In this document: positions 47,809 to 56,102 of the stretch, piece after piece
How positions within the stretch are numbered: position 1 is the stretch's first letter
Layout: each line of letters opens with the position of its first letter
Origin: an uncultured Synechococcus sp.
GTDB lineage: Bacteria > Cyanobacteriota > Cyanobacteriia > Phormidesmidales > Phormidesmidaceae
Direction of reading: 5' to 3'
Assembly: GCA_937911865.1 (NCBI GenBank)
Contig: CALDSK010000189.1
Coordinates: 1 to 63,336, forward strand
Length of the DNA: 63,336 nucleotides
Notes under the pieces: model-generated
Databases searched by the model: none
Seen by the model: only the letters and a program-made list of their open reading frames with translations
What the model was told of the DNA's origin: nothing
Translations under genes and position numbers: made by a program

Positions 47809-47842
47809 AAATTCTAGAATACGTACAGGAAAATTCTAGAAT
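47809..47842 (+). promoter_or_regulatory. Paired palindromic operator candidate
   Basis: AAATTCTAGAAT occurs at 47809-47820 and 47831-47842, a 22-bp (two helical turns) spacing. Each contains the perfect 10-bp palindrome ATTCTAGAAT. The pair lies at about -83 and -61 of the predicted start of the first small RNA, a position suited to a dimeric regulator. Confidence 0.5.
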
Positions 47843-47853
47843 CAGAACAAAGA

Positions 47854-47886
47854 GGGGGTGCTGCCCCCCACCCCTTATGCCATAAT
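47854..47886 (+). promoter_or_regulatory. Promoter of small RNA unit 1
   Basis: The -10 element CATAAT is at 47881-47886; the -35 region is poor (TGCTGC at 47859-47864, 16-base spacer). It overlaps a GGGGG/CCCCC inverted repeat (47854-47868) that is also present in unit 2. Confidence 0.5.
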
Positions 47887-47891
47887 GTGTA

Positions 47892-47954
47892 CATGTAGAT
47901 GCACCCTGATGGTAGGGAGAGCCCACTGAAGTAAGTATGTGGCTCTCCTTTTTT
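47892..47954 (+). ncRNA. Candidate small RNA, unit 1
   Basis: This is a predicted transcript of about 63 nt from a start about six bases after the -10 element to a strong intrinsic terminator: GGAGAGCC (47916-47923), GGCTCTCC (47941-47948), then TTTTTT. The 46-base core 47880-47925 differs from unit 2 at only two positions, while flanks and terminator loop differ. This indicates selection on the RNA or a moderately old duplication. I do not recognise a named family, and the target is unknown. Confidence 0.6.
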
Positions 47955-48061
47955 CTTTTTAAATCCGACTTTAAGGCCGACTGCTCGTATCCGCTGCTCA
48001 TACCTATTTGATAGTGATTTCTCTGTATTCTCAGAAAAAATCCTCAGAAAATATAGAAAAA

Positions 48062-48093
48062 GGGGTTGCACCCCTCACCCTATGTGCCATAAT
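48062..48093 (+). promoter_or_regulatory. Promoter of small RNA unit 2
   Basis: TTGCAC (48066-48071), a 16-base spacer and CATAAT (48088-48093) make a good sigma-70 promoter. The -35 lies in a GGGGT/ACCCC inverted repeat (48062-48074) matching that of unit 1. Confidence 0.65.
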
Positions 48094-48098
48094 GTATG

Positions 48099-48156
48099 CA
48101 TGTAGATGCACCCTGATGGTAGGGAGAGCCCAAAAACAGCGGCTCTCCTTTTTTTT
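48099..48156 (+). ncRNA. Candidate small RNA, unit 2
   Basis: This is a predicted transcript of about 58 nt. TGCAT/ATGCA can form a 5' hairpin, followed by the conserved CACCCTGATGGTAGGGAGAG and the terminator GGAGAGCC (48123-48130), loop, GGCTCTCC (48141-48148) and eight Ts. The stem is identical to unit 1 but the loop differs, so pairing is conserved. It ends 8 bp from the converging gene's stop and may terminate that gene too. Confidence 0.65.
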
Positions 48157-48164
48157 GCGAATTT

Positions 48165-48707
48165 TTAGATTCGTTTTTGATCGCGTAGCCATACCTCAAA
48201 TTCTTCTAGGGTTAAAGCAGGCGGCTCGTGACCAGGTGCTATTCCCCGTATTATGAAAGCTGCTATCAGAAGGCTGAAGAGACCTATGGCGATCGCAGAT
48301 AGATAGTCGCCCTCTTTTATCGTTACTACAAAGAAAACTAGGTTGGAAAAAGCCGGAATAAGGCCTATTGCCATCATTAAAGACCGAGTCTTGACGCCGG
48401 GACCTCGCTGTACCAAAAGCTCAGGATTATGACTTTTCAAGCGCTCCAAGACTGCGAACAGTAAGACAAAACAGTGTCGTCTGTCTTGCCCTCCGAGCCG
48501 GTCTTCGCACCAGATTGTAATCATTTCGTCAGGTGTCATCAAATCGAAAAAGATCGAAAAACGACCTCGGAACGCTCCATCACTAAAGCGTGCCGCCATA
48601 ATTCTGTCGAACGCTACTCTTTTGCTTTCTGGTGTTATGAGCCAGCCATCGCTAATTTCCCAAGTCTGTACAGGCGAAAGAATTTGAGCCCTAAAACCTA
48701 TTTGCAT
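48165..48707 (-). CDS. Small membrane protein of unknown function
   Basis: This 180-residue protein has a soluble N-terminal half that resembles a PH-like beta domain (WEISDGWLITPESKRVAFDR...) and two membrane helices near residues 110-130 and 134-155, then a charged tail. I do not recognise the family. Codon use and the absence of stops support a real gene. Its stop abuts the small-RNA terminator. Confidence 0.6.
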   Translation of the reverse strand: MQIGFRAQILSPVQTWEISDGWLITPESKRVAFDRIMAARFSDGAFRGRFSIFFDLMTPDEMITIWCEDRLGGQDRRHCFVLLFAVLERLKSHNPELLVQRGPGVKTRSLMMAIGLIPAFSNLVFFVVTIKEGDYLSAIAIGLFSLLIAAFIIRGIAPGHEPPALTLEEFEVWLRDQKRI

Positions 48708-48746
48708 GTTTTTGAGTGACTTCGTTTGGCCCTGTCAGTCGGCTGC

Positions 48747-50297
48747 TTAGGGCGTCCCATCATAATCTCCGCCAGAGCCATATTTCAGCGCGTCTCGCCA
48801 GCGATCTGCAAAAAATTGCTTCTTGTCTGAAGTTTTGCGAGTGTCTACTGTGCTCTCCATCACATTGAGCGCGCTGTATGTGCCCAGGCTGACGAAGTGT
48901 TTCATCCAGCTGACGACTGAGCCGAGTCCTACCTGCGGGAGAATGCTTAACACCATGCCCGGATGGTAAACGGAAGTACGCAGCATTGTTTTGGCCAGCG
49001 CCGGAAACTGTACGACGTCTTGTAGAAAAGGCCGCAGTACCTCATCGCCTAGCGCCGCCATATCGGCAAAGATAGTCGATAAAACGTCATTTATTTTGTT
49101 GGGCGGGAGCTTCTGGTCAATGCCTACGCTCATTGATTTTTGAAATAGCCAGGTGACGGAGAGGTTAGGTTGATAGGGCTGCAGCTGGCCTAATGCCTTT
49201 GCTTCTAGCAGGTCGGCTTTGAGAGCATCACCAATCCCCTGGGTGAGCCGTTCTAAATGGCGTACCATGGCACCGAATCCACCAAAACTGAGCGGTGACT
49301 GGCTGCCGCTGCTATCACCTACGGCTAAAGTTCTATCCCACCCGTACTGTAGCGGACTGTCTTTGTAGCAGGGGAAAAAGCCGAACAGCGCTCGCTGAAA
49401 ATCTAGCTGATTTAAAGAGACTTTTTGATACTCAGGTAATAGTTGAAGATAGTCATTGAACATTTCGCTCAAGCTGAGCCGACTGGGGTCTGCATCCAGA
49501 TAGGTGAACATGTAGGTGGTACGCCCATCGCGAGCTGGGAAAGCTTCCCAAAAGTATTGGCACTGTTTTTGAACAGGCGTAAATGAGACAATCAAATCGC
49601 CCGATTCATTGTTGTCGTACCCTGTGGCGCAGGTGCCGACAACTAAGCAGACGGCATCCGGCTTTTGCCCTTGTCTGGCCTGTTGCACGATAGGTGAAAA
49701 GTGACCCATGGCATCGACCAGTAATCTCGCCGTTAAAGTACTGTTGTTTGTCTTTATTTCGACCCCGTTAGGATGAACAGAAGCTGCTTCAAAAGCCATA
49801 TGTTCTAGTAATGTGCCGCCATGCTGGAGAAACTTTTGTTTGAGTTGTTCGAGCAGGCTAACTGGATCGACGCCAATGTTGAGAACGTCTTCTACCCAAA
49901 GCTCTTTACCACCAGTGAAGGCGATACGAGCCGGATTGTACTGAGAGGCGATCGCACTTTCTAATCCTTCCTCACTCAGCAGACCCATTTGAACAAACGT
50001 TTCTAGCTCCCTGCGCGAAATATTCCACTCCTGATCGCGCCCTCGCAGCGCGCCCCTTTCTATCAGCGCGACCTTCCATCCCTGTTGAGCCAGCGCCGCC
50101 CCTAGCAAAATACCCAGGGTTCCACCGCAGATGGCGACATCGTACTCGACCAACGATAAAGGGGTGGTTTGCTCTGATACGACCTTAGAAAAGGTGCGCG
50201 GTCCAGCTTTGTAGCGCGACCATAGCTCATCAGCCTTCTGAAGGCCAACTAAGGGATTGCCATCAATTGAAGAGAGTATCTGCTTAGTTTTATTCAT
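48747..50297 (-). CDS. cruP: CruP-type lycopene cyclase paralogue (FAD-dependent)
   Basis: This 516-residue flavoprotein has the N-terminal dinucleotide-binding loop VAICGGTLGILLGAALAQQG (about 54-73), IERG at the second strand, the RDQEWNISRREL motif typical of CruA/CruP, and LAVGDSSGSQSPLSFGGFG in the FAD domain. The length fits CruP rather than the longer CruA. CruP limits oxidative damage to carotenoid metabolism; cyclase activity is not established for it. It lies divergent from an oxidoreductase gene. Confidence 0.8.
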   Translation of the reverse strand: MNKTKQILSSIDGNPLVGLQKADELWSRYKAGPRTFSKVVSEQTTPLSLVEYDVAICGGTLGILLGAALAQQGWKVALIERGALRGRDQEWNISRRELETFVQMGLLSEEGLESAIASQYNPARIAFTGGKELWVEDVLNIGVDPVSLLEQLKQKFLQHGGTLLEHMAFEAASVHPNGVEIKTNNSTLTARLLVDAMGHFSPIVQQARQGQKPDAVCLVVGTCATGYDNNESGDLIVSFTPVQKQCQYFWEAFPARDGRTTYMFTYLDADPSRLSLSEMFNDYLQLLPEYQKVSLNQLDFQRALFGFFPCYKDSPLQYGWDRTLAVGDSSGSQSPLSFGGFGAMVRHLERLTQGIGDALKADLLEAKALGQLQPYQPNLSVTWLFQKSMSVGIDQKLPPNKINDVLSTIFADMAALGDEVLRPFLQDVVQFPALAKTMLRTSVYHPGMVLSILPQVGLGSVVSWMKHFVSLGTYSALNVMESTVDTRKTSDKKQFFADRWRDALKYGSGGDYDGTP

Positions 50298-50408
50298 GCT
50301 TTCAGTGTAGAAAAGAACGACGAACCTCGCCGACTATTTTTCGCTGTTTTTTCTACATAGGACGTTACGGTAGGCTATTAGATGGATATGTAATCAAGTG
50401 TGACGATC

Positions 50409-51494
50409 ATGGTACAGATTGGGGTAGCGGTAGTAGGTACCGGGTTTGGGGGAAAGGTGCATATCCCTGGATTGCAAGCGCATCACCGTACAGAGGTCGT
50501 AGCAGTTTGGAACCGCGATCGCATCAAAGCCCAGCAAGTGGCCGACCAAAATAATATCCCCTCTGCGAGTGACAGCCTAGCCGACATCCTGTCTAGCGAC
50601 AGCGTACAAGCGGTCACCTTAGCCACACCTCCGTTTGCTCACTACGATATGGCTAAGGATATTATTCGGGCGGGCAAGCATTTGCTGCTCGAAAAACCTA
50701 TTACTCTTGCTGTCGAAGAAGCTGAGCACTTGCAGCAGCTAGCCGCTGATCACAACGTCATTGTTATTCCCGACTTTGAATTTCGATTTATTCCTGAGTG
50801 GCAGCACTTTGCTGAGCTCTTAAATCAGGATATTGTCGGAAAGAAGCGTTTGGTAAAAATCGATTGGATTGCGTCCAGCCGAGCCAGCTCAGAGCGTGCC
50901 TGGAACTGGTACGCCCAAAAAACACTGGGCGGCGGTGCACTCGGTTCTATTGGCTCTCACACTTTTGACTATATAAACTGGCTGTTTGGTCCGGCGACGA
51001 CGATCAGTGCTCAGCTCAGCACCTCTATTCCTCAGCGCCCCGATCCTGATACTGGCGAGCTAAAGCCGGTAGATTCTGATGACGTATGTGCGATCGCTCT
51101 AACACTCACTGACGGTACGCTTTGCCAAATTACGTTTAGTGCGGTTAGCTATGCCGGACGGGGCCACTATATTGAAGTCTACGGCGACAAAGGAACCTTA
51201 GTGATTGGCAACCCCAGCCAAAAAGACTATGTTAATGGATTTAAGGTCTACGCTAGTGAGCTAGGCGCTGAACTTCAAGAAGTCCCAACTCCAGAGCGTC
51301 TTAAATTTCCAAAAGTGTATTCAGATGGTCGAACTGCGCCTTTCGTCCGAGTCGTCAACCATTGGGTAAACTGCATTGACGCAGGCAAAGCCAGTGCCCC
51401 TTCAATGCCAGAAGGCATCTATTCTCAACGGCTGATGGACCTCACTCATCGCTCAAACCAAAGCCGCACTCAGATTACAGTGCCACCTCTCTAA
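50409..51494 (+). CDS. Gfo/Idh/MocA-family NAD(P)-dependent oxidoreductase
   Basis: The ATG at 50409 is chosen over a GTG at 50400, giving 361 residues. The N-terminal Rossmann motif VAVVGTGFGGKVHIPGL binds NAD(P); LLLEKPI carries the conserved EKP; the C-terminal sheet includes GGGALGSIGSHTFDYINWLF with the family His. It probably oxidises or reduces a sugar or sugar derivative. The substrate is unknown and no pathway partner is adjacent. Confidence 0.88.
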   Translation: MVQIGVAVVGTGFGGKVHIPGLQAHHRTEVVAVWNRDRIKAQQVADQNNIPSASDSLADILSSDSVQAVTLATPPFAHYDMAKDIIRAGKHLLLEKPITLAVEEAEHLQQLAADHNVIVIPDFEFRFIPEWQHFAELLNQDIVGKKRLVKIDWIASSRASSERAWNWYAQKTLGGGALGSIGSHTFDYINWLFGPATTISAQLSTSIPQRPDPDTGELKPVDSDDVCAIALTLTDGTLCQITFSAVSYAGRGHYIEVYGDKGTLVIGNPSQKDYVNGFKVYASELGAELQEVPTPERLKFPKVYSDGRTAPFVRVVNHWVNCIDAGKASAPSMPEGIYSQRLMDLTHRSNQSRTQITVPPL

Positions 51495-51534
51495 AAAGAG
51501 ACTTTTCAGTCAGCACCGCTTAAGCAAGCTATCT

Positions 51535-51559
51535 CAGTTAACTGCATGGCCAGTTAACT
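51535..51559. repeat. Inverted repeat between oxidoreductase and Rpn gene
   Basis: AGTTAACTG (51536-51544) and CAGTTAACT (51551-51559) form a 9-bp stem with a 6-base loop; each arm is itself nearly palindromic around GTTAAC. No T-run follows. It is possibly an operator for the Rpn gene at 51595. Confidence 0.5.
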
Positions 51560-51594
51560 ATACTGAGAGAAAGACTCTACGGCTTGCGTCATCC

Positions 51595-52443
51595 ATGCGT
51601 TTCCTCAATCCTAAAACTGACTTTGCCTTTAAGAAAATCTTTGGCTCTTTGCAGAGTAAGGATGTTCTAATCAGTTTTCTCAATGCGCTGCTCTATGAGG
51701 GGAGGCCAACCATTGAGGATTTAGAAATCATTGATCCGTATCAGGCTCCTCAGCTGAAGGGCATGAAGGATACTTTTCTCGATGTGAAAGCAACAATCTC
51801 TGAGGGGAAAACAGTCATTATCGAAATGCAGGTGCTAAATGTACTTGGTTTTGAAAAGAGAGTGCTTTACAACGCGGCAAAGGCTTTTTCGATTCAGTTA
51901 GATAGTGGCGAAGCCTACGCCCGGTTGACCCCGGTAATTGCCTTGACCATTACGGATTTTGAGATGTTTCCCGACAGCCTAGAGGTCATTTCTCGCTACG
52001 GTTTGCGCGAGCACAATCGGCTGACAACGTACTCAGACGACATTGAGCTAGTGTTTGTTGAATTACCCAAATTCTCTAAATCCTTGGATGAGTTAGAGAC
52101 GATTACGGACCGGTGGATCTACTTTTTACAGCAGGCAGATACGTTAGAGACTGTGCCCTCGGGTTGGCAGGATATTGAACCTCTCAAAAAGGCGTTTGAA
52201 ATTGCTGAACTGAGCAATCTAAGCCGAGAAGAACTCGATGTTTTTCAGCGTAAGCAGATATTTCTGCAAGATAGTCAGAATGCTGTGCTTAAAGGAATCG
52301 AACAGGGGATTGAGCAGGGAATTGAGCGGGGAGAACGCCGTAAGGCTGAGGCGATCGCAAAGGCACTTTTGGATGTGTTAGATCTTGAAACCATTAGTGA
52401 GAAAACAGGATTAAGTGTAGACGCGATCGCAGCCCTCAAATAA
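51595..52443 (+). CDS. Rpn-family recombination-promoting nuclease
   Basis: This 282-residue protein starts MRFLNPKTDFAFKKIFG, the hallmark of the PD-(D/E)XK 'putative transposase' family. The catalytic core appears as DTFLDVKA...VIIEMQV (Asp and Glu-x-Gln). The C-terminus has the variable GIEQGIEQGIERGERR repeat usual in these proteins, then a short helix-turn-helix-like tail. Family members cleave DNA and stimulate recA-independent recombination in Escherichia coli. The ORF is intact. It may be mobile, but no terminal repeats are evident. Confidence 0.87.
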   Translation: MRFLNPKTDFAFKKIFGSLQSKDVLISFLNALLYEGRPTIEDLEIIDPYQAPQLKGMKDTFLDVKATISEGKTVIIEMQVLNVLGFEKRVLYNAAKAFSIQLDSGEAYARLTPVIALTITDFEMFPDSLEVISRYGLREHNRLTTYSDDIELVFVELPKFSKSLDELETITDRWIYFLQQADTLETVPSGWQDIEPLKKAFEIAELSNLSREELDVFQRKQIFLQDSQNAVLKGIEQGIEQGIERGERRKAEAIAKALLDVLDLETISEKTGLSVDAIAALK

Positions 52444-52567
52444 CTAAAGCATTGGGCTATTCTCTTCCTTACGATAGATTTCTCTCTTGTGTAGAACGCT
52501 ACGTCGTCTTTGTCTTGAAAAGCTTGCTAGGTTTAGAAAGTAATATTCCTATGGAGTGCTCTTTACT

Positions 52568-52870
52568 ATGTCTGGTCAATCGGAAAAGGCAGCATATGAA
52601 GCTGCCATCGACGCGAAGGTAGAGAAGCTAGAAGCTCAGATTACAGCATGGCAGGCGAAGGCCGACTTAGCCAAAGCAGATGCAAAGGTCAAGTATCAAG
52701 AACAGATTGCCGAATTGCAGAGCAAGCAGGTTGATTTGAAAGAAAAGCTAGCGTCTGTTAAGAGCGCGACAGATAGCGCTTGGGCAGAGATGAAGCTAGG
52801 CGTAGAATCTGCCTGGAGCGAACTACAGATTGCTTTCGATAAAGCCAAATCTAAAATTGATCAGGCATAG
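52568..52870 (+). CDS. Small coiled-coil stress protein, sll1863-like
   Basis: The ATG at 52568 (MSGQSEKAAYEAAIDAKVEK) is preferred to the GTG twelve bases upstream. The 100-residue protein is almost entirely a heptad-patterned coiled coil (ALEKQ-rich), ending WSELQIAFDKAKSKIDQ, like the cyanobacterial sll1863 stress-response family. A binding or membrane-protection role is inferred only from the family name. Confidence 0.72.
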   Translation: MSGQSEKAAYEAAIDAKVEKLEAQITAWQAKADLAKADAKVKYQEQIAELQSKQVDLKEKLASVKSATDSAWAEMKLGVESAWSELQIAFDKAKSKIDQA

Positions 52871-52968
52871 AACAGCAAAAGATGGTTTTTGTTAGATAAC
52901 CGTCATCGGTCTTACATTCATTCACAAGGATCGGTTACATGCAATCTATTACCTTCAAGGCAAAAAAG

Positions 52969-53000
52969 AAGTGCTGCTAACAAATTAATTAGCAGCACTT
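52969..53000. terminator. Terminator shared by ndhH and the coiled-coil gene
   Basis: AAGTGCTGCTAA (52969-52980) and TTAGCAGCACTT (52989-53000) form a 12-bp stem. Read on the minus strand it is followed by CTTTTTT, a strong terminator for ndhH; on the plus strand a short TTTCT follows. Confidence 0.82.
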
Positions 53001-53048
53001 TCTCATGGCCTTACCTTATAGTCTTAATTTAAGATGTCCAGCTAGATA

Positions 53049-54233
53049 TTATCGGTCAACAGAGCCCATGATAATATCAACGCTGCCTAGAATTGGCATA
53101 ATGTCTGCAAGCTTGACGCCCTTTAGCAGGTTTGGCAGAATTTGTAGATTGTTGAAATCCGCTGCGCGAATCTTCCAGCGCCAGGGAAATACATTGTCTT
53201 CACCGATGATGTAGACGCCGACTTCGCCTTTGCCTGTCTCGACTCTGACATAGTGCTCACCTTCAGGAATCTTGAAAGTAGGCGCAATTTTCTTCCCAGC
53301 GAACTGGTAGTCGAAATCATTCCATTCAGACTTGGGGCCACCCGCCATCCGCTTGGCTTCTAAATTCTCAAAGGGACCACCCGGAAGCTGCTTCATCGCC
53401 TGGCGAATGATTTTTACCGACTCGCGCATTTCATTGATGCGTACCATATAGCGAGCAAAGCAATCACCCTCAGTCGCCCACTGGACGTCCCAATCAAGTT
53501 CGTCGTAGCATTCGTAGTGGTCGACCTTACGCAGGTCCCACTTGACGCCAGAAGCACGTAGCATTGGGCCAGAGCAGCCCCAGTTGATCGCATCTTCGCG
53601 GGACATGGTACCTACGCCTTCGACACGGCGGCGGAAGATGGGGTTGTCGGTGATGCGCTTTTCGTACTCATCGACTTTGGGCATGAAGTAGTCGCAGAAG
53701 TCTTCGCACTTGTCAATCCAGCCGTAGGGCAAGTCGGCCGCAACACCGCCCACTCGAAAATAGTTGTTATTGATCAGGCGCGCCCCAGATGCCGCTTCCC
53801 ACAGGTCATAAATCAGCTCACGTTCGCGGAAGATGTAGAAGAAGGGGGTGGTCGCACCGCAGTCAGCCATGAAGGGGCCAAGCCAAAGCAAATGATTAGC
53901 AATGCGGTTTAGCTCCAGCATAATCATGCGGATGTAGCTAGCACGGCGCGGGACAGGAATGTCTGCGAGCTTTTCGGGCGCATTGACGGTGATGGCTTCA
54001 TTGAACATACCTGCCGCGTAGTCCCAGCGGCTGACGTAGGGCACGAACATGACGTTTGTACGGCTTTCGGCAATTTTTTCCATGCCGCGGTGCAGGTAGC
54101 CAATCACCGGTTCACAGTCGATAACGTTTTCGCCGTCGAGGGTAACGATGAGCCGGAGCACCCCGTGCATAGAGGGGTGGTGTGGGCCCATGTTGATGAC
54201 CATGGGCTCGGTCTTGGTTTGCAGCGTAGCCAT
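53049..54233 (-). CDS. ndhH: NAD(P)H-quinone oxidoreductase subunit H
   Basis: This 394-residue protein has normal length for cyanobacterial NdhH (49-kDa/NuoD subunit of photosynthetic Complex I). It contains [58 protein letters not shown] and the C-terminal [15 protein letters not shown]. It lines the quinone-binding pocket on the thylakoid stromal arm, in respiration and cyclic electron flow. It is encoded singly and divergent from rsmH. Confidence 0.98.
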   Translation of the reverse strand: MATLQTKTEPMVINMGPHHPSMHGVLRLIVTLDGENVIDCEPVIGYLHRGMEKIAESRTNVMFVPYVSRWDYAAGMFNEAITVNAPEKLADIPVPRRASYIRMIMLELNRIANHLLWLGPFMADCGATTPFFYIFRERELIYDLWEAASGARLINNNYFRVGGVAADLPYGWIDKCEDFCDYFMPKVDEYEKRITDNPIFRRRVEGVGTMSREDAINWGCSGPMLRASGVKWDLRKVDHYECYDELDWDVQWATEGDCFARYMVRINEMRESVKIIRQAMKQLPGGPFENLEAKRMAGGPKSEWNDFDYQFAGKKIAPTFKIPEGEHYVRVETGKGEVGVYIIGEDNVFPWRWKIRAADFNNLQILPNLLKGVKLADIMPILGSVDIIMGSVDR

Positions 54234-54366
54234 TAGTTAGCAGGCGTCCTTCATGCGGGTTTCATCTGTGGCTTTATTGTCGTACGTTTACTCTAAAGAT
54301 TCAACGTCCAAAAGCACTACTTTGCCCTGATTATAGAGCAGTGCCCATTCTACGTGTCACCAAAAT

Positions 54367-55248
54367 ATGTCTGAAGACACCGTTACTCAGCCTTTTTTTC
54401 ACATTCCTGTTCTGAGCGAGCAGGTATTAGCAGGCTTGCAAATTAAGGAGGGGGGACGTTATTTAGATGCAACAGTAGGAGGCGCAGGGCATAGCGAGCT
54501 AATACTTAAGGCCGCAGGGAATGTAGGGTTGGTTGCACTGGACCAGGATTTGCAGGCGCTAGCAGCGGCTCGCGAGCGGTTGAGCCAATGGAGCGATCGC
54601 ACCTCTTTTGTCCATACTAATTTCTCCCGCTACGAGCCAGGAAATCTCCGTTTTGACGGTATTTTGGCTGATATTGGCGTTAGCTCTACTCAGCTAGATC
54701 AGGCGCAGCGCGGCTTTAGCTTTCGGCAAGAAGCACCGCTAGATATGCGAATGGATGACACTCAGGAACTCACGGCTGAGGAAATTGTGAACCACTGGGA
54801 TGAAAAGACGCTGGCTGACACGATTTATGAGTATGGTGAGGAGCGGCTGAGTCGGCGGATTGCTCGGCGGATTGTAGAGAAGCGCCCTTTTAGTACGACG
54901 ACAGGGCTGGCTTGGGAGATTGCAGGGGCTTTTCCGGCCAAGGCTCGCCATGGAAGAATCCACCCAGCCACGCGAACCTTTCAGGCGCTGCGGATTGCGG
55001 TAAATGGTGAGCTGGACGTGCTGAAGACGCTGCTGGCGAAAGCGCCAGACTGGCTAAATCCGGAGGGGCGGTTGGCGATTATTAGCTTCCACAGCCTGGA
55101 AGATCGGATTGTGAAGTACGCGTACCGGGAGGACGAGCGGCTGCAAATCATTACGAAAAAGCCGCTGGTGGCAGACCGAGAAGAGGTGCGGCAGAATAAG
55201 CGATCGCGCTCAGCAAAACTTAGAGTCGCTGAACGCAAGCATAACTGA
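54367..55248 (+). CDS. rsmH: 16S rRNA (cytosine-1402-N4)-methyltransferase
   Basis: This 293-residue protein has FHIPVLSEQVLAGL, the SAM-binding YLDATVGGAGHSELIL, GILADIGVSSTQLDQAQRGF and IISFHSLEDRIVK, all diagnostic of RsmH/MraW. It methylates N4 of C1402 in the ribosomal decoding centre. Unlike in many bacteria it is not in a cell-wall (mra) operon here, which is normal for cyanobacteria. Confidence 0.97.
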   Translation: MSEDTVTQPFFHIPVLSEQVLAGLQIKEGGRYLDATVGGAGHSELILKAAGNVGLVALDQDLQALAAARERLSQWSDRTSFVHTNFSRYEPGNLRFDGILADIGVSSTQLDQAQRGFSFRQEAPLDMRMDDTQELTAEEIVNHWDEKTLADTIYEYGEERLSRRIARRIVEKRPFSTTTGLAWEIAGAFPAKARHGRIHPATRTFQALRIAVNGELDVLKTLLAKAPDWLNPEGRLAIISFHSLEDRIVKYAYREDERLQIITKKPLVADREEVRQNKRSRSAKLRVAERKHN

Positions 55249-55313
55249 ACGCAGAATCGCTGCGATGGGCTACTGCTATCAACCGATTACGGCACCATTG
55301 TCGGAATAACAGC

Positions 55314-55961
55314 TTATTGGGGTGGCCGCTTCTGTAGCCGCCAAACATTTTCTTTGGCAGCGCATGTGCCTTTCAATCCACCTGGCATTTCTACCTGTTC
55401 TATCAGGCTCGGTTTATAGCTATCGCTGTAGTGCTGAGCGACTTCTTCATCGCTAATAGAAAAGGGAGGACCTGCCATTAGGGCTTGGTCATATTCAAAG
55501 CAGATGAGTAGCTGAGGTGCTTTGTTCGTCAGACTTTTTAGATGCGCGGTGTATCGATTGCGCGTTGCTTCAGGCAGTGCAACTAAGGCGGCTCTGTCAT
55601 AAATAGCATCAATAGGGCCGAGCACAGTACTAGATAGCTCGAAAAGATTGCCTACAAAGATGTCGATATTCTCTGCGCCGTAGTGCTTGACGTCCCCCGC
55701 GTTCGATATTTTGGGCGTTGTTCCAAGCTCTGTAAACAGTTGTTCAATGGCCAGTTCACTCAGTTCAGCGCCCGCAACGCGATAGCCCTCGGAGAGTAGC
55801 CAGCCAATATCCAGCGTCTTGCCGCATAGGGGCAAAAATACCCGGCTGCCTGGAGATATAGAAAGCGCTTTAAAGTGTTTTACCAACAGCGGATGCGCTT
55901 CACTTTTGTGGAAGGCAATATTGTTATCTTTCCACTTTTGCAGCCAATAACTTGTATCCAT
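55314..55961 (-). CDS. Thiopurine S-methyltransferase-family protein
   Basis: This 215-residue SAM-dependent methyltransferase has WLQKWKDNNIAFHKSEAHP at the N-terminus (the TPMT family opening), VFLPLCGKTLDIGWL as the SAM-binding motif and IYDRAALVALPEATR. Family members methylate thiols, selenium/tellurium compounds or halides. The substrate here is unknown. It converges on rsmH. Confidence 0.87.
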   Translation of the reverse strand: MDTSYWLQKWKDNNIAFHKSEAHPLLVKHFKALSISPGSRVFLPLCGKTLDIGWLLSEGYRVAGAELSELAIEQLFTELGTTPKISNAGDVKHYGAENIDIFVGNLFELSSTVLGPIDAIYDRAALVALPEATRNRYTAHLKSLTNKAPQLLICFEYDQALMAGPPFSISDEEVAQHYSDSYKPSLIEQVEMPGGLKGTCAAKENVWRLQKRPPQ

Positions 55962-56102
55962 ATCGCGCGCTTCTGTCTCGATAAAAAGTGCCTACATCAT
56001 ACGCTTATAAGAAAGAAGTCGAATTAGTTCTGACATATTGCTGATTTCGTGGCCTGAGGTTTGTCGGCAAGCCGCCATCCGGTTACTCAAAGAAAGAGAG
56101 TC

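Larger units (their letters stand above)
47745..48164. other. Intergenic region holding two tandem small-RNA units
   Basis: The 420 bp between gatB and the 180-residue membrane-protein gene contains, in order, a pair of palindromic repeats and two near-identical promoter-to-terminator cassettes. These are described in the next entries. Short minus-strand open frames here read through the cassettes and are not genes. Confidence 0.7.

Noticed and set aside
47741..48071. Two overlapping minus-strand frames of about 85 residues
   Set aside because: They run across the small-RNA cassettes and terminators and have no protein-like features.
47854..48156. Paired cassettes as a MITE or insertion remnant
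   Set aside because: No terminal inverted repeats or target-site duplication enclose the pair, and promoter and terminator pairing are conserved.
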